In this document: positions 33,382 to 42,833 of the stretch, piece after piece | How positions within the stretch are numbered: the first letter of the stretch is position 1 | Layout of the letters: every line of letters begins with the position of its first letter | DNA from: Zhihengliuella salsuginis | GTDB lineage: Bacteria; Actinomycetota; Actinomycetes; Actinomycetales; Micrococcaceae | Assembly: GCF_014651715.1 (NCBI RefSeq) | Contig: NZ_BMXK01000014.1 | Coordinates: 1-43,861, forward strand | Length of the DNA: 43,861 nucleotides | Reading direction: 5' to 3' | Translations under genes and position numbers: made by a program | Notes under the pieces: generated by a model | The model's input: the letters and a program-made list of their open reading frames with translations, nothing else | Told to the model about the DNA's origin: nothing | Database searches by the model: none

Positions 33382-34368
33382 CTACTCGGCGGAGCCGGCC
33401 GCCTTGGCATCCTTGATCTCGACCACGAAGACCAGCGTTCCGGCCGGTCGGCCCTGGGCCTCCGCTTCTTCGCCGTAGGCCAGATCGGCGGGGATGGTCA
33501 GCTGGACGGTGGAGCCGACCTTCTGACCGGTCAGGCCCTTGGTCCAGCCCGGGATCACCTTGTTCAACTCGAACGGGACGGGCTCGCCCTTGGCGTAGGA
33601 GCCGTCGAACTTCTCCCCGTCGTCCCACCGGACCCCGAGGTAGTGCGCGGTGACCTCGTCCTCGGCGGCGACCTCGGCGCCGTCGCCCTCCTTCAGCACC
33701 TGGACGGCCAGGCCCTCGGGGGGCTCGGTGTCCTCCGGGATGGTGATCGTCGGGACGCCCGCGTCGTCGAATTCGGCGGTCGGCAGCTTGCCGGCGTCCT
33801 CGAGCTCCTTGACCTCGTCCTCGCTCAGCGTCGGCGAGGCCGGCGCTGGTTCGGGGATGTCCTCGGCCTTGACGACCTTCATCACGAGGATCTCCGCCGC
33901 AGGCGCAGGCTCGGCCGGCGCACCCGTGGACCCCTCCTCAGCCGGTGCCGCGGGCTGCTCGGGAACGAAGGCGATCAGCGAACCGACCTTGGTCCCGATC
34001 AGCACGTCGTACACGACGGGAAGGTTGGTCTCCAGGTCCTCCGTCGTCGGCAGCGGCTGCGGGTCCTGATCGAAGTCGTGGCCGAGCATCTCGCCGTTGG
34101 ACGTGTCGAACCCGGCGATGTTGACGAAGACGTTCTGGTCCTCGGCGATCTCTTCGCCGTCGCCCTCGGAGACGACGCGCGCGCCGGTCTCGGTGGCGGT
34201 CAGCGGGGTGTCGAAGGTGACCTCGGGAGGGGTGGCCTCCTCGGAGCTGTCCGTCGCGGAGACGGAGGACAGGGGTTCGGCGTTGCCCGCGGTGTGTTCG
34301 GCGGTGCTGCCGCAGCCGGCCAGCGCCACGACGGACGCGACCAGGACGGCGGGAAGGAGCTTGCGCAC
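33382..34368 (-). CDS. FKBP-type peptidyl-prolyl isomerase lipoprotein
   Basis: A 328-aa secreted lipoprotein. The signal ends in VALAGC with Cys19. The C-terminal FKBP domain (about 210-328) is complete: VTAHYLGVRWDDGEKFDGSYAKGEPVPFELNKVIPGWTKGLTGQKVGSTVQLTIPADLAYGEEA. A first, degenerate FKBP-like domain lies at about 45-150 (VNIAGFDTSNGEMLGHDF, VGSLIAFVPEQ). The two are joined by a Pro/Ala/Glu-rich linker. It probably helps fold exported proteins at the outer face of the membrane. The GTG at 34368 gives a normal signal peptide; the frame opens at 34428. Confidence 0.9.
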   Translation of the reverse strand: MRKLLPAVLVASVVALAGCGSTAEHTAGNAEPLSSVSATDSSEEATPPEVTFDTPLTATETGARVVSEGDGEEIAEDQNVFVNIAGFDTSNGEMLGHDFDQDPQPLPTTEDLETNLPVVYDVLIGTKVGSLIAFVPEQPAAPAEEGSTGAPAEPAPAAEILVMKVVKAEDIPEPAPASPTLSEDEVKELEDAGKLPTAEFDDAGVPTITIPEDTEPPEGLAVQVLKEGDGAEVAAEDEVTAHYLGVRWDDGEKFDGSYAKGEPVPFELNKVIPGWTKGLTGQKVGSTVQLTIPADLAYGEEAEAQGRPAGTLVFVVEIKDAKAAGSAE

Positions 34369-34492
34369 AGATACAACTTTCTTCGTCTCGACAGTTCTCT
34401 TCACCACCGGAGAGCAGCGAAAATCCACCCACCAGCGTATGGGGGCCGCCTGTGAATTTCCTGCAGGCAGGCCGCAGTCCGGTAATCTCCCG

Positions 34493-35863
34493 TCAGGCGC
34501 GTGCCATCCCGGCGATCATCGCCTCGACGTGCTCGTCCTCCGTCGCGAAGGGGTCCTTGCACGCGACCGTGCGCCCGGAGTCGTCGTTGAGCTTCATGTG
34601 GACCCAGTCCACGCTGAAGTCACGTCCGGCCTCGCGGGCGGCGCGGACGAAGTCGCCCCGGAGCTTGGCCCGGGTCGTCTGGGGCGCGGTCGTCCGCGCC
34701 CGTTCGATCTCCGCGTCGCTGACGACAGTCGCCACTCGGCCGCGCTGCTTGAGCACGTCGAAGAGGCCGCGGCCGGGCGCGATGTCGTGGTAGGTCAGGT
34801 CGAGCTGGGCGATGCGCGGGCTGGCGAGCGGCAGGGCCGCGCGCTCGGCGTACCGGTTGATCAGCTGGTGTTTGATCGCCCAGTCGACTTCGGTGCCGAT
34901 ACCGGAGAAGTCCTGCTTCTCGACGGCCTCGAGGCTCCGCTTCCACAGGTCCAGAACGCGCGGCAGGTGCCGGTTGTGGTGGCCTTCCCGGTCCACGAAC
35001 GCGCTCGCCTTCTCCCAGTAGACCTGCTGGAGCTCGAGGGCCGTCATGCTCCGCCCGTCCGAGAGGGTGATGAGGGCCCGGCCCGTCATGTCGTGGGAGA
35101 CGTCGCGGATGGCCGCGATCGGATTCGCGATGCTGAAGTCGCGCATCGGCATCCCGGCCTCGATCATGCGCAGCAGCAGGTCGGTCGAGCCGATCTTCGC
35201 CAGCTGCGTGGTCTCCGACATGCTCGAATCGCCGACGATCACGTGCAGGCGCCGGTAGTGCTGGGCGTCGGCGTGCGGTTCGTCGCGGGTGTTGATGATC
35301 GGGCGCGAGCGCGTGGTCGCGCTCGAGACGCCCTCCCACATGTGGTCCGCCCGCTGGGAAAACACGAATTGCGCCTGGCCGTCGACCTCGCGCACCTGCC
35401 CGGCCCCCGTGAAGAGCTGGCGGGTGACCAGGAACGGGATCAGGATCTCCGCGAGCCGGGCGAACTCGACCCGGCGCGGGATCATGTAGTTCTCGTGGCA
35501 GCCGTAGGAGTTCCCCGCCGAGTCGGTGTTGTTCTTGAAGAGGTAGACGCTGCCCTCGTACCCGTCGGCGGCCAGGGCGCGCTCCGCACGCTCGGCGAGG
35601 TCCTGCATGATGAGCTCGCCGGCGCGGTCGTGCGCGATGAGCTGGGCGACGTCGTCGCATTCCGCCGTGGCGTACTCGGGGTGCGACCCCACGTCCAGGT
35701 AGAGACGCGAGCCGTTCGTCAGGAAGACGTTGGAGCTGCGGCCGAACTCGATGACGTGCCGGAAGAGGTACTTGGCCACCTCCTCCGGCGTCAGCCGGCC
35801 GGGGCCCGACGGCGAGTAGGCCAGGCCGAATTCCGTTTCGATCCCGAAGACGCGACGATCCAC
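34493..35863 (-). CDS. pafA: Pup-protein ligase PafA
   Basis: Joins the C-terminal glutamate of Pup to lysines of target proteins using ATP. It is 456 aa, glutamine-synthetase-like. Visible residues include the N-terminal metal-binding FGIETEFG (Glu9), the catalytic Asp57 in [45 protein letters not shown] and [14 protein letters not shown]. The C-terminal domain ends [15 protein letters not shown]. The GTG at 35863 starts 2 nt after the pup stop, so no gene lies between pup and pafA; in proteasome-bearing relatives prcB and prcA usually sit there. The frame stays open upstream across pup and dop, but that part is not coding. Confidence 0.96.
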   Translation of the reverse strand: MDRRVFGIETEFGLAYSPSGPGRLTPEEVAKYLFRHVIEFGRSSNVFLTNGSRLYLDVGSHPEYATAECDDVAQLIAHDRAGELIMQDLAERAERALAADGYEGSVYLFKNNTDSAGNSYGCHENYMIPRRVEFARLAEILIPFLVTRQLFTGAGQVREVDGQAQFVFSQRADHMWEGVSSATTRSRPIINTRDEPHADAQHYRRLHVIVGDSSMSETTQLAKIGSTDLLLRMIEAGMPMRDFSIANPIAAIRDVSHDMTGRALITLSDGRSMTALELQQVYWEKASAFVDREGHHNRHLPRVLDLWKRSLEAVEKQDFSGIGTEVDWAIKHQLINRYAERAALPLASPRIAQLDLTYHDIAPGRGLFDVLKQRGRVATVVSDAEIERARTTAPQTTRAKLRGDFVRAAREAGRDFSVDWVHMKLNDDSGRTVACKDPFATEDEHVEAMIAGMARA

Positions 35864-35865
35864 CG

Positions 35866-36075
35866 CTACTGGCCGCCCTTTTGCACGAACCCGCGCACGA
35901 ACTCCTCGGCGTTCGTCTCCAGGACGCCGTCGATCTCGTCGAGCAGGTCGTCGACCTCGTTCAGCTGCGCCTGCTGCTGGGCGCTCGTGCTCTTCTCCGC
36001 CTGCAGGGCCTCCTGCGCGGTCTGCTCCCGGCTCGCGCCCTGCTGCTGCTGGGACTGCCGCTGTTCCTGTGCCAT
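35866..36075 (-). CDS. pup: Prokaryotic ubiquitin-like protein Pup
   Basis: The protein tag for pupylation, 69 aa. It is Gln-rich and disordered at the N-terminus ([18 protein letters not shown]). The coiled-coil region that binds ARC is about 35-55 ([20 protein letters not shown]). It ends [11 protein letters not shown], so the last residue is Gln and must be deamidated to Glu by Dop before PafA can use it. GAGGAG precedes the ATG. It lies 45 nt after dop and 2 nt before pafA. Confidence 0.97.
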   Translation of the reverse strand: MAQEQRQSQQQQGASREQTAQEALQAEKSTSAQQQAQLNEVDDLLDEIDGVLETNAEEFVRGFVQKGGQ

Positions 36076-36120
36076 CCGTGGCTCCTCGCTTCCTGTCGTG
36101 CCCGTGGGCCTGGTTCGACT

Positions 36121-37830
36121 CTACGCCGACGTGTCGACGCTCGCGGCGAGCTGGTCGACGAATTCGGCGACGTCCAGCTGTGCGTCGAACAGCGCGCCGA
36201 TGTCCCGCCGCGTTCCCGCGCCCGGCTCGAGCAGGGGGATCCGCTTCACCCCGCGACGCCCGGGAACGGCGAAGACGACCGAGTCCCAGTTCGCCCCGAC
36301 CACGTGCCGGCGGTAGCGCTCCAGGGCGCGTCCGCGCACGTAGGCGCGGGTGTCCTCGGGCGGTACGACGACGGCGCGCGCGATCCGCTCCTCGGTCACC
36401 AGGCGCTCGACGCGCCCGCGGGCCTCGAGCCGGCGGAAAAGGCCCTTCTCGGGGCGCAGGTCGGCCCACTGCAGGTCCATGGCCGCGATCCTGGGGTCGT
36501 CCCAGGCGAGGCCGTGCCGGTCGCGGTACTGGTTCATCAGGTGGTGCTTGGCCACCCAGTCCACGGTCGAGGCCATGGAGGAGACGTCGCGGCGCAACCC
36601 GTCGAGGGTGGCCCGCCAGCGCTTCAGGACGTCCGCGGTCTGCGGGTCCGCGGTCGCGCTGCCGGTCTCCGCGCACCAGGCGGTCGCCGCGTCGAGGTAG
36701 ATCTCCTGGATCTCGAGGGCGGTCAGGCGGCGGCCGTCGGCGAGTTCGACGACGGTCCTCAGGCCGGGATCGTGGCTGATGCGGGCGACCGCGGCGACGG
36801 GATCCGCGAGGGCGACGGCCGGGGCGCGGCCCGACTCGATGAGCGAGAGCACCAGCGCGGTGGTGCCGACGCGCAGGTACGTGGAGACCTGGCCCAGGTT
36901 GGCGTCGCCGGCGATGACGTGCAGGCGGCGGTACTTGCCCCACTCGGCGTGCGGCTCGTCGCGGGTGTTGACCAGGGGGCGGCGGATGGTCGTCTCGAGG
37001 CCGACCTCCGCTTCGAAGAAGTCGGCGCGCTGGCTGATCTGGAAGCCGGTCTCCGTCCCGGCGATCCCGAGCCCCACGCGCCCGGCGCCGCAGATGATCT
37101 GCCGGGTCGCGAAGAACGGGAGCAGCCCGGCTGAGATGGCGTCGAAGGCGACCGCCCGGGGCATGAGGTAGTTCTCGTGCGCGCCGTAGCTGACGCCCTT
37201 GTTGTCGGTGTTGTTCTTGTAGAGCAGGACCTCGTCGCCGTGCTCGGCGGCGATCTGCTCCATGGCGGCCAGTGCGACCCGGTCCCCCGCCTGGTCCCAG
37301 AGAACCGCGTCCAGCGGGTTCGTCACCTCGGGCGACGAGTACTCGGGGTGGGCGTGGTCGACGTAGAGCCGGGCGCCGTTGCCGAGCACCATGTTCATCA
37401 CCACGTGCTCGCCCTCGAGCCGCCCCCCGGCGTCGTTCGCGGACTCCGGCTCCTCGCGGTACAGGGCGTCGCCGAGGTGGTCGACGGCCCGGGACGACGG
37501 CCGCGCCGCAGGCGCCTCGTCGTCGTACAGCGCGTTCTGCGGGACCGCGTCGATGAGCGCGATCTCCTCGGCGGTCAGCTCGCGCGGGGCGTCGGTCAGT
37601 TGCGTCGGATCGGCCTCGCTCCGGCGCACCCGCCACCCGCGCGCGTCGAGGAGCGGCGACTCGTCGGAGTAGTCCCACGGCGTCCCCGCGAGCTGCCCGC
37701 CGCCCGCCCGCACGACGTCGGCGTACGCGTTCACGATCCGCGCGGAGAGCACCGTCGAGTTCGCCCGCGGCGCCCCGGGGGCCAGGACGCCGTACTCGGT
37801 CTCCAGCCCCATCACCCGGTTGACGCTCAC
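36121..37830 (-). CDS. dop: Pup deamidase/depupylase Dop
   Basis: Deamidates the C-terminal Gln of Pup and also removes Pup from substrates. It is related to PafA. It has VMGLETEYG (Glu10), [15 protein letters not shown] with the catalytic Asp158, [46 protein letters not shown]. At 569 aa it is longer than the ~500 aa usual for Dop. The extra length is between [14 protein letters not shown] (52-65) and GNGARLYVD (150-158), where the Dop-loop lies. The GTG at 37830 overlaps the arc stop (GTGA). Confidence 0.95.
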   Translation of the reverse strand: MSVNRVMGLETEYGVLAPGAPRANSTVLSARIVNAYADVVRAGGGQLAGTPWDYSDESPLLDARGWRVRRSEADPTQLTDAPRELTAEEIALIDAVPQNALYDDEAPAARPSSRAVDHLGDALYREEPESANDAGGRLEGEHVVMNMVLGNGARLYVDHAHPEYSSPEVTNPLDAVLWDQAGDRVALAAMEQIAAEHGDEVLLYKNNTDNKGVSYGAHENYLMPRAVAFDAISAGLLPFFATRQIICGAGRVGLGIAGTETGFQISQRADFFEAEVGLETTIRRPLVNTRDEPHAEWGKYRRLHVIAGDANLGQVSTYLRVGTTALVLSLIESGRAPAVALADPVAAVARISHDPGLRTVVELADGRRLTALEIQEIYLDAATAWCAETGSATADPQTADVLKRWRATLDGLRRDVSSMASTVDWVAKHHLMNQYRDRHGLAWDDPRIAAMDLQWADLRPEKGLFRRLEARGRVERLVTEERIARAVVVPPEDTRAYVRGRALERYRRHVVGANWDSVVFAVPGRRGVKRIPLLEPGAGTRRDIGALFDAQLDVAEFVDQLAASVDTSA

Positions 37831-39557
37831 GCCCGCTCCCCCGCGCGCTCGTGGACGACCGGCCGGATGTGGGTGACGCGCTCGCCGCGCTGGCCGGAGA
37901 TGCGGGCCCAGTCGTCCGGGTTGGACGTGTTCGGCAGATCCTCGTGCTCGTGGAACTCCTCGATCACCCCCTCGCGGAGGTGGGACGCGGTGACCCCGCG
38001 CTCCCCGCCGGTCAGCAGGTCCTTGATGGCGGCCTTCTTGGCGCGGTCCACGATGTTGCGGATCACCGCGCCGGACGCGAAATCGCGGAAGTACAGCATC
38101 CGCGACACCCCGTTGGCGAAGGTCAGCTCGAGGAACTCGTTCTCCGGGCCGGAGGCGTACATCTGCTCGACGGTCGTCGCGATCAGGCGGCGCACGCACG
38201 CGGACGCGTCGCCGCCGTCGCGCTCGACCTCGCTGCGGTGCAGCGGGACCTGCTCGGTGAGGTATTTCGCGAAGATCTCGGACGCCCCGGTCCGGGTGGG
38301 GCGCTGGACCCGGATCTTCACGTCGAGGCGGCCCGGGCGCAGGATGGCCGGGTCGATCATGTCCTCGCGGTTGGATGCGCCGATGACGATCACGTTGTCC
38401 AGCTTCTCGACGCCGTCGATCTCCGTCAGCAGCTGCGGGACGATCGTGGTCTCGACGTCGGAGGAGACCCCCGAACCGCGGGTGCGGAAAAGGGCGTCCA
38501 TCTCGTCGAAGAACACGACGACGGGGTCGCCGGTCGCCGCCTTCTCCCGGGCGCGGGCGAAGATCAGGCGGATGTGGCGCTCGGTCTCGCCGACGTACTT
38601 GTCCAGCAGCTCCGGGCCCTTGATGTTCAGGAAGTAGCTGCGCGAGGAGGGCGTCCCCGTCAGCTCGACGGCGCGGTCCGCCAGGGAGCGGGCCACGGCC
38701 TTGGCGATCAGCGTCTTGCCGCACCCGGGCGGGCCGTAGAGCAGGATGCCCTTCGGTGCGCTCAGCCCGTGCTCGGCGAAGAGCTCCTGGTGGATGAACG
38801 GCAGCTCGACGGCGTCGCGGATCTGCTCGATCTGCGGCCCGAGCCCGCCGATGTCCTCGTAGGAGATGTCCGGGACCTCCTCGAGGATGAGCGACTGCAT
38901 CTCGGTCAGCTGCACGCGCTCCATCGCCAGCGAGGTGCGCGCGTCGAGGACGACGGCGTCGCCGACGCGCAGGCGCTCGGAACGCAGCGGCGCCCCGATG
39001 CGGACCACGCGCTGGTCGTCGCCGCGGCCGATCGCGACGACGCGGTCCTCGTCCAGGATCTCCTTGACCGTCACGATCTCCCCGGTGGCCTCGAACCCCA
39101 GGGCGGCCACGACGACGAGGGCCTCGTTGAGCAGCACCTCCTGCCCGACGCGCAGCGACTCGATGTCGAGCAGCGGGCTGACCGAGACGCGCATCTTGCG
39201 CCCGCTGTGCAGGATGTCGACGCTGGCGACGTGCGTGGTCGAGATCGCCGACTGGCTCCCGGAGCCCTCGGCCGCGGCGGAGGTGGCGGCCGAGAACCCC
39301 GAACGCGGGTGGACCTCGACGATCGTGGCGAAGTTGAACGGCGTCTCCCCGTCGCGGTCGAGGCCGGCGCGCAGGGTCGCGATCTCACCGCGGGTGCGCT
39401 CGAGCAGGTCGACGAGCTTGCGGTTGTTCGCCGCCGCGGTGGCGAGCTGCCGGTCGAGGGAGCGGGCCTTCTCGCGCTGGACGTTCACCTCGCGTTCGGC
39501 CTGCGCGATCGCGTTCCGGTCCTGATCGGGTCCGGTTGCTGGTGAGTCGTTCTGCAT
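37827..39557 (-). CDS. arc: AAA ATPase ARC (Mpa/ARC family)
   Basis: Ring-forming unfoldase that recognises pupylated proteins. It is 576 aa: an N-terminal coiled coil (15-65), tandem OB domains (about 72-225), then one AAA module with Walker A GPPGCGKT (275-282) and Walker [11 protein letters not shown] (346-355). A Ser/Ala/Gly-rich insertion (85-105) lies in the first OB domain. It ends [18 protein letters not shown]; the C-terminal GQYL-type motif that docks on the 20S proteasome is missing. This fits the absence of prcBA here. The ATG at 39557 follows GGAGGGAA; an ATG at 39599 is less likely. Confidence 0.95.
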   Translation of the reverse strand: MQNDSPATGPDQDRNAIAQAEREVNVQREKARSLDRQLATAAANNRKLVDLLERTRGEIATLRAGLDRDGETPFNFATIVEVHPRSGFSAATSAAAEGSGSQSAISTTHVASVDILHSGRKMRVSVSPLLDIESLRVGQEVLLNEALVVVAALGFEATGEIVTVKEILDEDRVVAIGRGDDQRVVRIGAPLRSERLRVGDAVVLDARTSLAMERVQLTEMQSLILEEVPDISYEDIGGLGPQIEQIRDAVELPFIHQELFAEHGLSAPKGILLYGPPGCGKTLIAKAVARSLADRAVELTGTPSSRSYFLNIKGPELLDKYVGETERHIRLIFARAREKAATGDPVVVFFDEMDALFRTRGSGVSSDVETTIVPQLLTEIDGVEKLDNVIVIGASNREDMIDPAILRPGRLDVKIRVQRPTRTGASEIFAKYLTEQVPLHRSEVERDGGDASACVRRLIATTVEQMYASGPENEFLELTFANGVSRMLYFRDFASGAVIRNIVDRAKKAAIKDLLTGGERGVTASHLREGVIEEFHEHEDLPNTSNPDDWARISGQRGERVTHIRPVVHERAGERA

Positions 39558-39607
39558 CGTGCTTCCCTCCTGACGCCGGCTACCGTCGCTGGCTGCCATC
39601 GTTCATG

Positions 39608-40693
39608 CTAGTCACCGTCGGGTGTCTCACCCAGTTGCGTGACCGAGGTGGCGGCGCCGTCGCTGATGGCCGCGGCGTCGCGTGCGGCCCGCCGCAGTTT
39701 CTTGCCGCTGGAGCCGCGCTCCCCGAGAGCCTCGGGCGTCCACTCCTCGTCGCTGTGGTCCCTGGTCCAGGCGCTGACGTCCTCGGCCGCGAACTGCGCC
39801 GACTTCGGGCGGCGGGACCCGGGGATGCCGACGGCGTCGTCGGCCAGACGCCGGCAGACGATCAGGAACGCCGTGTGGGCGACCATCCGGTGGTCCGGGC
39901 GCACGGCCAGGCCGTCGACGTGCCAGCCGCGCACCATGGTCTCGAAGGACTCCGGCTCTGTGAAGAGCCCGGTCGCGCGGATCGCCTCGACGACACGGGA
40001 CATCTGGGTCACGGCGGCCACGTAGTTGATCCAGACTCCGCCCGGGGCCAGCACGGTGGACACGGCGTCGACGCACTCCCAGGGTGCGAGCATGTCCAGG
40101 ACCACCCGGTCGACGGAGCCCGGCTCCTCCGTGGCGAGGACCTGCTCCTGGAAGTCGCCGAGGGTGATGCGCCAGGCCGGGTGGGCGCCGCCGAAGACGG
40201 CTTCGACGTTGTCGCGGGCGATCGTGGCGAACTCCTCGCGGCGCTCGAACGAGTGCAGGTAGCCGGAATCCCCCACCGCGCGCAGCAGCGACATGGACAG
40301 GGCGCCGGAGCCCACGCCCGCCTCGACGACGCGGGCCCCGGGGTAGATGTCGCCCATCTGCACGATCTGGGCCGCGTCCTTCGGGTACACGACCGTGGCG
40401 CCGCGGGGCATCGAGAGCACGAAGTCCTTCACGAGCGGGCGCAGGACCTGGTAGCGGTGGCCGACGGAGTTCTCGACGACGGAGCCCTCCGGCTTTCCGA
40501 TGAGCTCGTCGTGGTGCAGAACGCCCTTGTGCGTGTGGAACTCGCCGCCGGTCTTGAGCGTGATGGTGTTGATCCGGCGCTTCTCGTCCGTCAGCTGCAC
40601 GCGATCGCCCGGCCGCAGGGGCCCCCGCCGCATCTTGGCCCCCTGGGCGTCGACGGTGCTGCGGGGCTGCTGCGGGGCTAGGAATTCGGTCAT
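39608..40693 (-). CDS. trmI: tRNA (adenine-N1)-methyltransferase TrmI
   Basis: Methylates A58 in the T-loop of tRNAs using SAM. It is 361 aa. The N-terminal domain (RRGPLRPGDRVQLTDEKRRINTITL, FHTHKGVLHHDELIG) leads to the Rossmann domain with VVEAGVGSGALSMSLLRAVG, HSFERREEFATIARDN and LDMLAPWECVDAV. The C-terminal ~80-residue tail is polar and basic, as in actinobacterial members. Its place immediately before arc is conserved in Actinobacteria, and the gap is 50 nt. GAAGAAACGAG precedes the ATG. Confidence 0.94.
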   Translation of the reverse strand: MTEFLAPQQPRSTVDAQGAKMRRGPLRPGDRVQLTDEKRRINTITLKTGGEFHTHKGVLHHDELIGKPEGSVVENSVGHRYQVLRPLVKDFVLSMPRGATVVYPKDAAQIVQMGDIYPGARVVEAGVGSGALSMSLLRAVGDSGYLHSFERREEFATIARDNVEAVFGGAHPAWRITLGDFQEQVLATEEPGSVDRVVLDMLAPWECVDAVSTVLAPGGVWINYVAAVTQMSRVVEAIRATGLFTEPESFETMVRGWHVDGLAVRPDHRMVAHTAFLIVCRRLADDAVGIPGSRRPKSAQFAAEDVSAWTRDHSDEEWTPEALGERGSSGKKLRRAARDAAAISDGAATSVTQLGETPDGD

Positions 40694-40806
40694 CGTGCTC
40701 GTTTCTTCGTCGTGTCCGCCCCGGTTCGGAGGCGTCTGTGGTCAAGGTGTTCCCGGTATGGATTCTCCCGCACGTCGGCGGGATTCCCGAATACTCCGGC
40801 GCCGCC

Positions 40807-41952
40807 TCAGCGGCCGGTGATCGCGCGGACGACCGTCTCCTGGCGCAGCAGCCCCGTGACGCGTCCCGCCAGGTCGACGACGGCGTACTCGCTGCCCTTC
40901 AAGGAGGCGAGGTACTGGATGAGCGGCTGGCCGGCGGCGTCCTCGCGGACCACCGCGCCAGGAGCGAGGGCGCGCGCGACGCTGGCGGCCGCCGTCGTGC
41001 CGTGCAGTTCGCGGGGGACGGAGGCGAACGACGGCGGGTCGATCACGGCCTCCGGCTGCCCGCCGGCTCCGACCAGCAGGAACTCGGTCCCGGCGGCCAG
41101 GCCCCGTCCGCGTTCGACGACGTCGGCCACGCTCGCGTCGGCGCGCAGGCCGACCGCCGGGGTCGCCAGCGCGCCCGCCGCCAGTTTCGGCAGCCGGAGC
41201 CGCATCCGGGCGTCGCGCATCGAGGCGTTCGCGCCCACGAAGAGGAAGCCGGCGACCAGGAGGCCGACGATCCCGAGTGAGAAGTCGACCGTCCCGAACC
41301 GGTAGAGCGGCCAGCCGATGAACGCGACGACCAGGCCGACGGCGATGATGCGGCCCGCCCAGCCGGCGGCGATCGTTCCGCGCTCCTGGGAGCCGGTCAC
41401 CCGCCAGACCAGCGATTCGACCAGGCGCCCGCCGTCGAGGGGCAGGCCCGGCAGGATGTTGAAGACGGCGACCAGGAAGTTGGCGAGCACGAGGATGTTC
41501 AGCAGCAGGCCCGCCACGCCCCCTGGCGCGAGCAGTGTCTGCACGAGCAGGCCGAGCCCGGCGATGATGAAGTTCGCCGCGGGGCCGGCCAGCGCCACCG
41601 CGAGCGACCGGCCCGGTGTGGCGTGGAAGCTCCCGAACTGGGTGTGCCCGCCCCAGAGCGTCAGGACGATGCGCGCGCCCGGCCACCCGTACGCCTTGGC
41701 CAGCCAGGCGTGCGCGAGCTCGTGCACGAGGACGGAGAGCAGCAGGAGCACCGCGTAGGCGAGCGCGACACCGTAGGCCCCGTAGCCGATGCCCGGCAGC
41801 GCGCGGGCCACGTCGGGGCCGAACGCGAACACGACGAACGCGGCGATGATGAACCACGACCACGCGAGCGTGACCGGGACGCCGAGGATCGATCCGAGCG
41901 GGATCCCGGAACGGGCGGAGGACTCCTCGGGTGCGGCGGGCCGGGCGCTCAC
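40807..41952 (-). CDS. Site-2 protease, M50 family (Rip3-like)
   Basis: A 381-aa intramembrane zinc metalloprotease. The zinc motif HELAH is at 77-81 in a membrane helix, and the third ligand is Asp172 in NILPGLPLDGGR. Further helices run to about 245. The C-terminal cytosolic part (about 260-380) resembles paired CBS domains (LRADASVADVVERGRGLAAGTEFLLV and IQYLASLKGSEYAVVDLAGRVTGLL), as in the Rip3/SpoIVFB-like group. Substrates are unknown; anti-sigma factors are typical for site-2 proteases. The GTG at 41952 overlaps the HAD gene stop by 4 nt. Confidence 0.9.
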   Translation of the reverse strand: MSARPAAPEESSARSGIPLGSILGVPVTLAWSWFIIAAFVVFAFGPDVARALPGIGYGAYGVALAYAVLLLLSVLVHELAHAWLAKAYGWPGARIVLTLWGGHTQFGSFHATPGRSLAVALAGPAANFIIAGLGLLVQTLLAPGGVAGLLLNILVLANFLVAVFNILPGLPLDGGRLVESLVWRVTGSQERGTIAAGWAGRIIAVGLVVAFIGWPLYRFGTVDFSLGIVGLLVAGFLFVGANASMRDARMRLRLPKLAAGALATPAVGLRADASVADVVERGRGLAAGTEFLLVGAGGQPEAVIDPPSFASVPRELHGTTAAASVARALAPGAVVREDAAGQPLIQYLASLKGSEYAVVDLAGRVTGLLRQETVVRAITGR

Positions 41953-42701
41953 GCGCTGGTCCCGGCGCACCGGCTCCGGACCAGCTCGTCGAGATCGGCG
42001 GCCGTGCGCCCGGCCAGCGTCTCCCACTCGGTCCAGTTCGACGGCGGCGGCAGCTCGATGAAGTGCGGCACGGCGATCGTGGTGGCGCCGCTCGCCGCGG
42101 CCGAGGCGACGCCGGGCACCGAGTCCTCGATGGCCACGACCCGGCGCGGATCCAGGCCCGGCACGATCTGCTCCATGCGGTCCAGGCCCTGCAGGTAGGG
42201 CTCCGGGTCCGGCTTGCCGCGGGCGACCATGTCGCCGGTGACCTTGAAGCGCATCGTCCCGGGCGGCAGGGCGTCGACGACGAGCGTGGCCAGGGGCCCC
42301 TCCGACATCGTCACGAGGGCGCAGGGGACGCCGGAGGACGACAGCTGCTCGAGCAGCTCCCGCGCCCCGGGGCGCCACGGCACCTCCTCGCGGACGCGCG
42401 CCATGACCTCGGCGGAGAGTGTGTCGATGATGTGGCGCGGCTCGAGGGCCGGGCCTCCCCCGGCGACGATCGCGTCGCGGATGATGGCGGCGCTGTCGGT
42501 CAGGGCATTGCCGACGAGCTTCATCGCGTCCTGATGCGTCCACTCGCACCCGTACCCGTGCACCAGGTCCTCCTCGGCGCGGATCCAGTACGGCTCCGTG
42601 TCGACGATGGTCCCGTCCATGTCCCACAGCACAGCCTGCAGGCCGTCGCGGGCGTCGAATCGATGGTCGGGCAGGGCAACCGTGGAGTCAGTCGAAGGCA
42701 T
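41949..42701 (-). CDS. HAD family phosphatase (beta-PGM-like)
   Basis: A 250-aa haloacid-dehalogenase-type hydrolase. Motif I is WDMDGTIVDTEP (nucleophile Asp27, acid/base Asp29), motif II is ALVTMSEG, motif III Lys is in MVARGKPDPEPYLQ, and motif IV is VAIEDSVPGVASA. A helical cap lies between motifs I and II, as in the phosphoglucomutase/phosphoglycolate phosphatase subfamily. It is probably a sugar-phosphate or similar phosphatase; the substrate is not clear. It is translationally coupled to the M50 gene, and the start is supported by the leaderless TAGACT at 42708-42713. Confidence 0.9.
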   Translation of the reverse strand: MPSTDSTVALPDHRFDARDGLQAVLWDMDGTIVDTEPYWIRAEEDLVHGYGCEWTHQDAMKLVGNALTDSAAIIRDAIVAGGGPALEPRHIIDTLSAEVMARVREEVPWRPGARELLEQLSSSGVPCALVTMSEGPLATLVVDALPPGTMRFKVTGDMVARGKPDPEPYLQGLDRMEQIVPGLDPRRVVAIEDSVPGVASAAASGATTIAVPHFIELPPPSNWTEWETLAGRTAADLDELVRSRCAGTSA

Positions 42702-42707
42702 GCGCCA

Positions 42708-42713
42708 AGTCTA
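42708..42713 (-). promoter_or_regulatory. -10 element for leaderless HAD-M50 operon
   Basis: On the minus strand TAGACT, then TGGCGC, then the ATG at 42701. Confidence 0.5.
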
Positions 42714-42827
42714 TCGGGAGGGCACCGGGTTCCCCGGTCCGGCAGGCGGGCCGACAGCGAACGCTTCACCGCCGCCGTCGTGCCCGGACTGCCGACGGCA
42801 TTGCGCGCGCCCCGCGACGGGTCGCGC

Positions 42828-42833
42828 TAGGGT
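42828..42833 (+). promoter_or_regulatory. -10 element for leaderless PAC2 gene
   Basis: TAGGGT, then GAAGGC, then the GTG at 42840; identical to the 12 nt before the M20 dipeptidase ATG. Confidence 0.55.

Noticed and set aside
34097-36316. A 739-codon plus-strand frame opposite pafA and pup
   Set aside because: Shadow frame; the minus strand encodes FKBP, PafA and Pup with diagnostic motifs.
34493-37678. A single 1061-codon frame suggesting a PafA-Dop fusion or large protein
   Set aside because: Only the 3' part (from 35863) is PafA. The rest is GC-rich antiframe of pup and dop, which are clearly coding in other frames.
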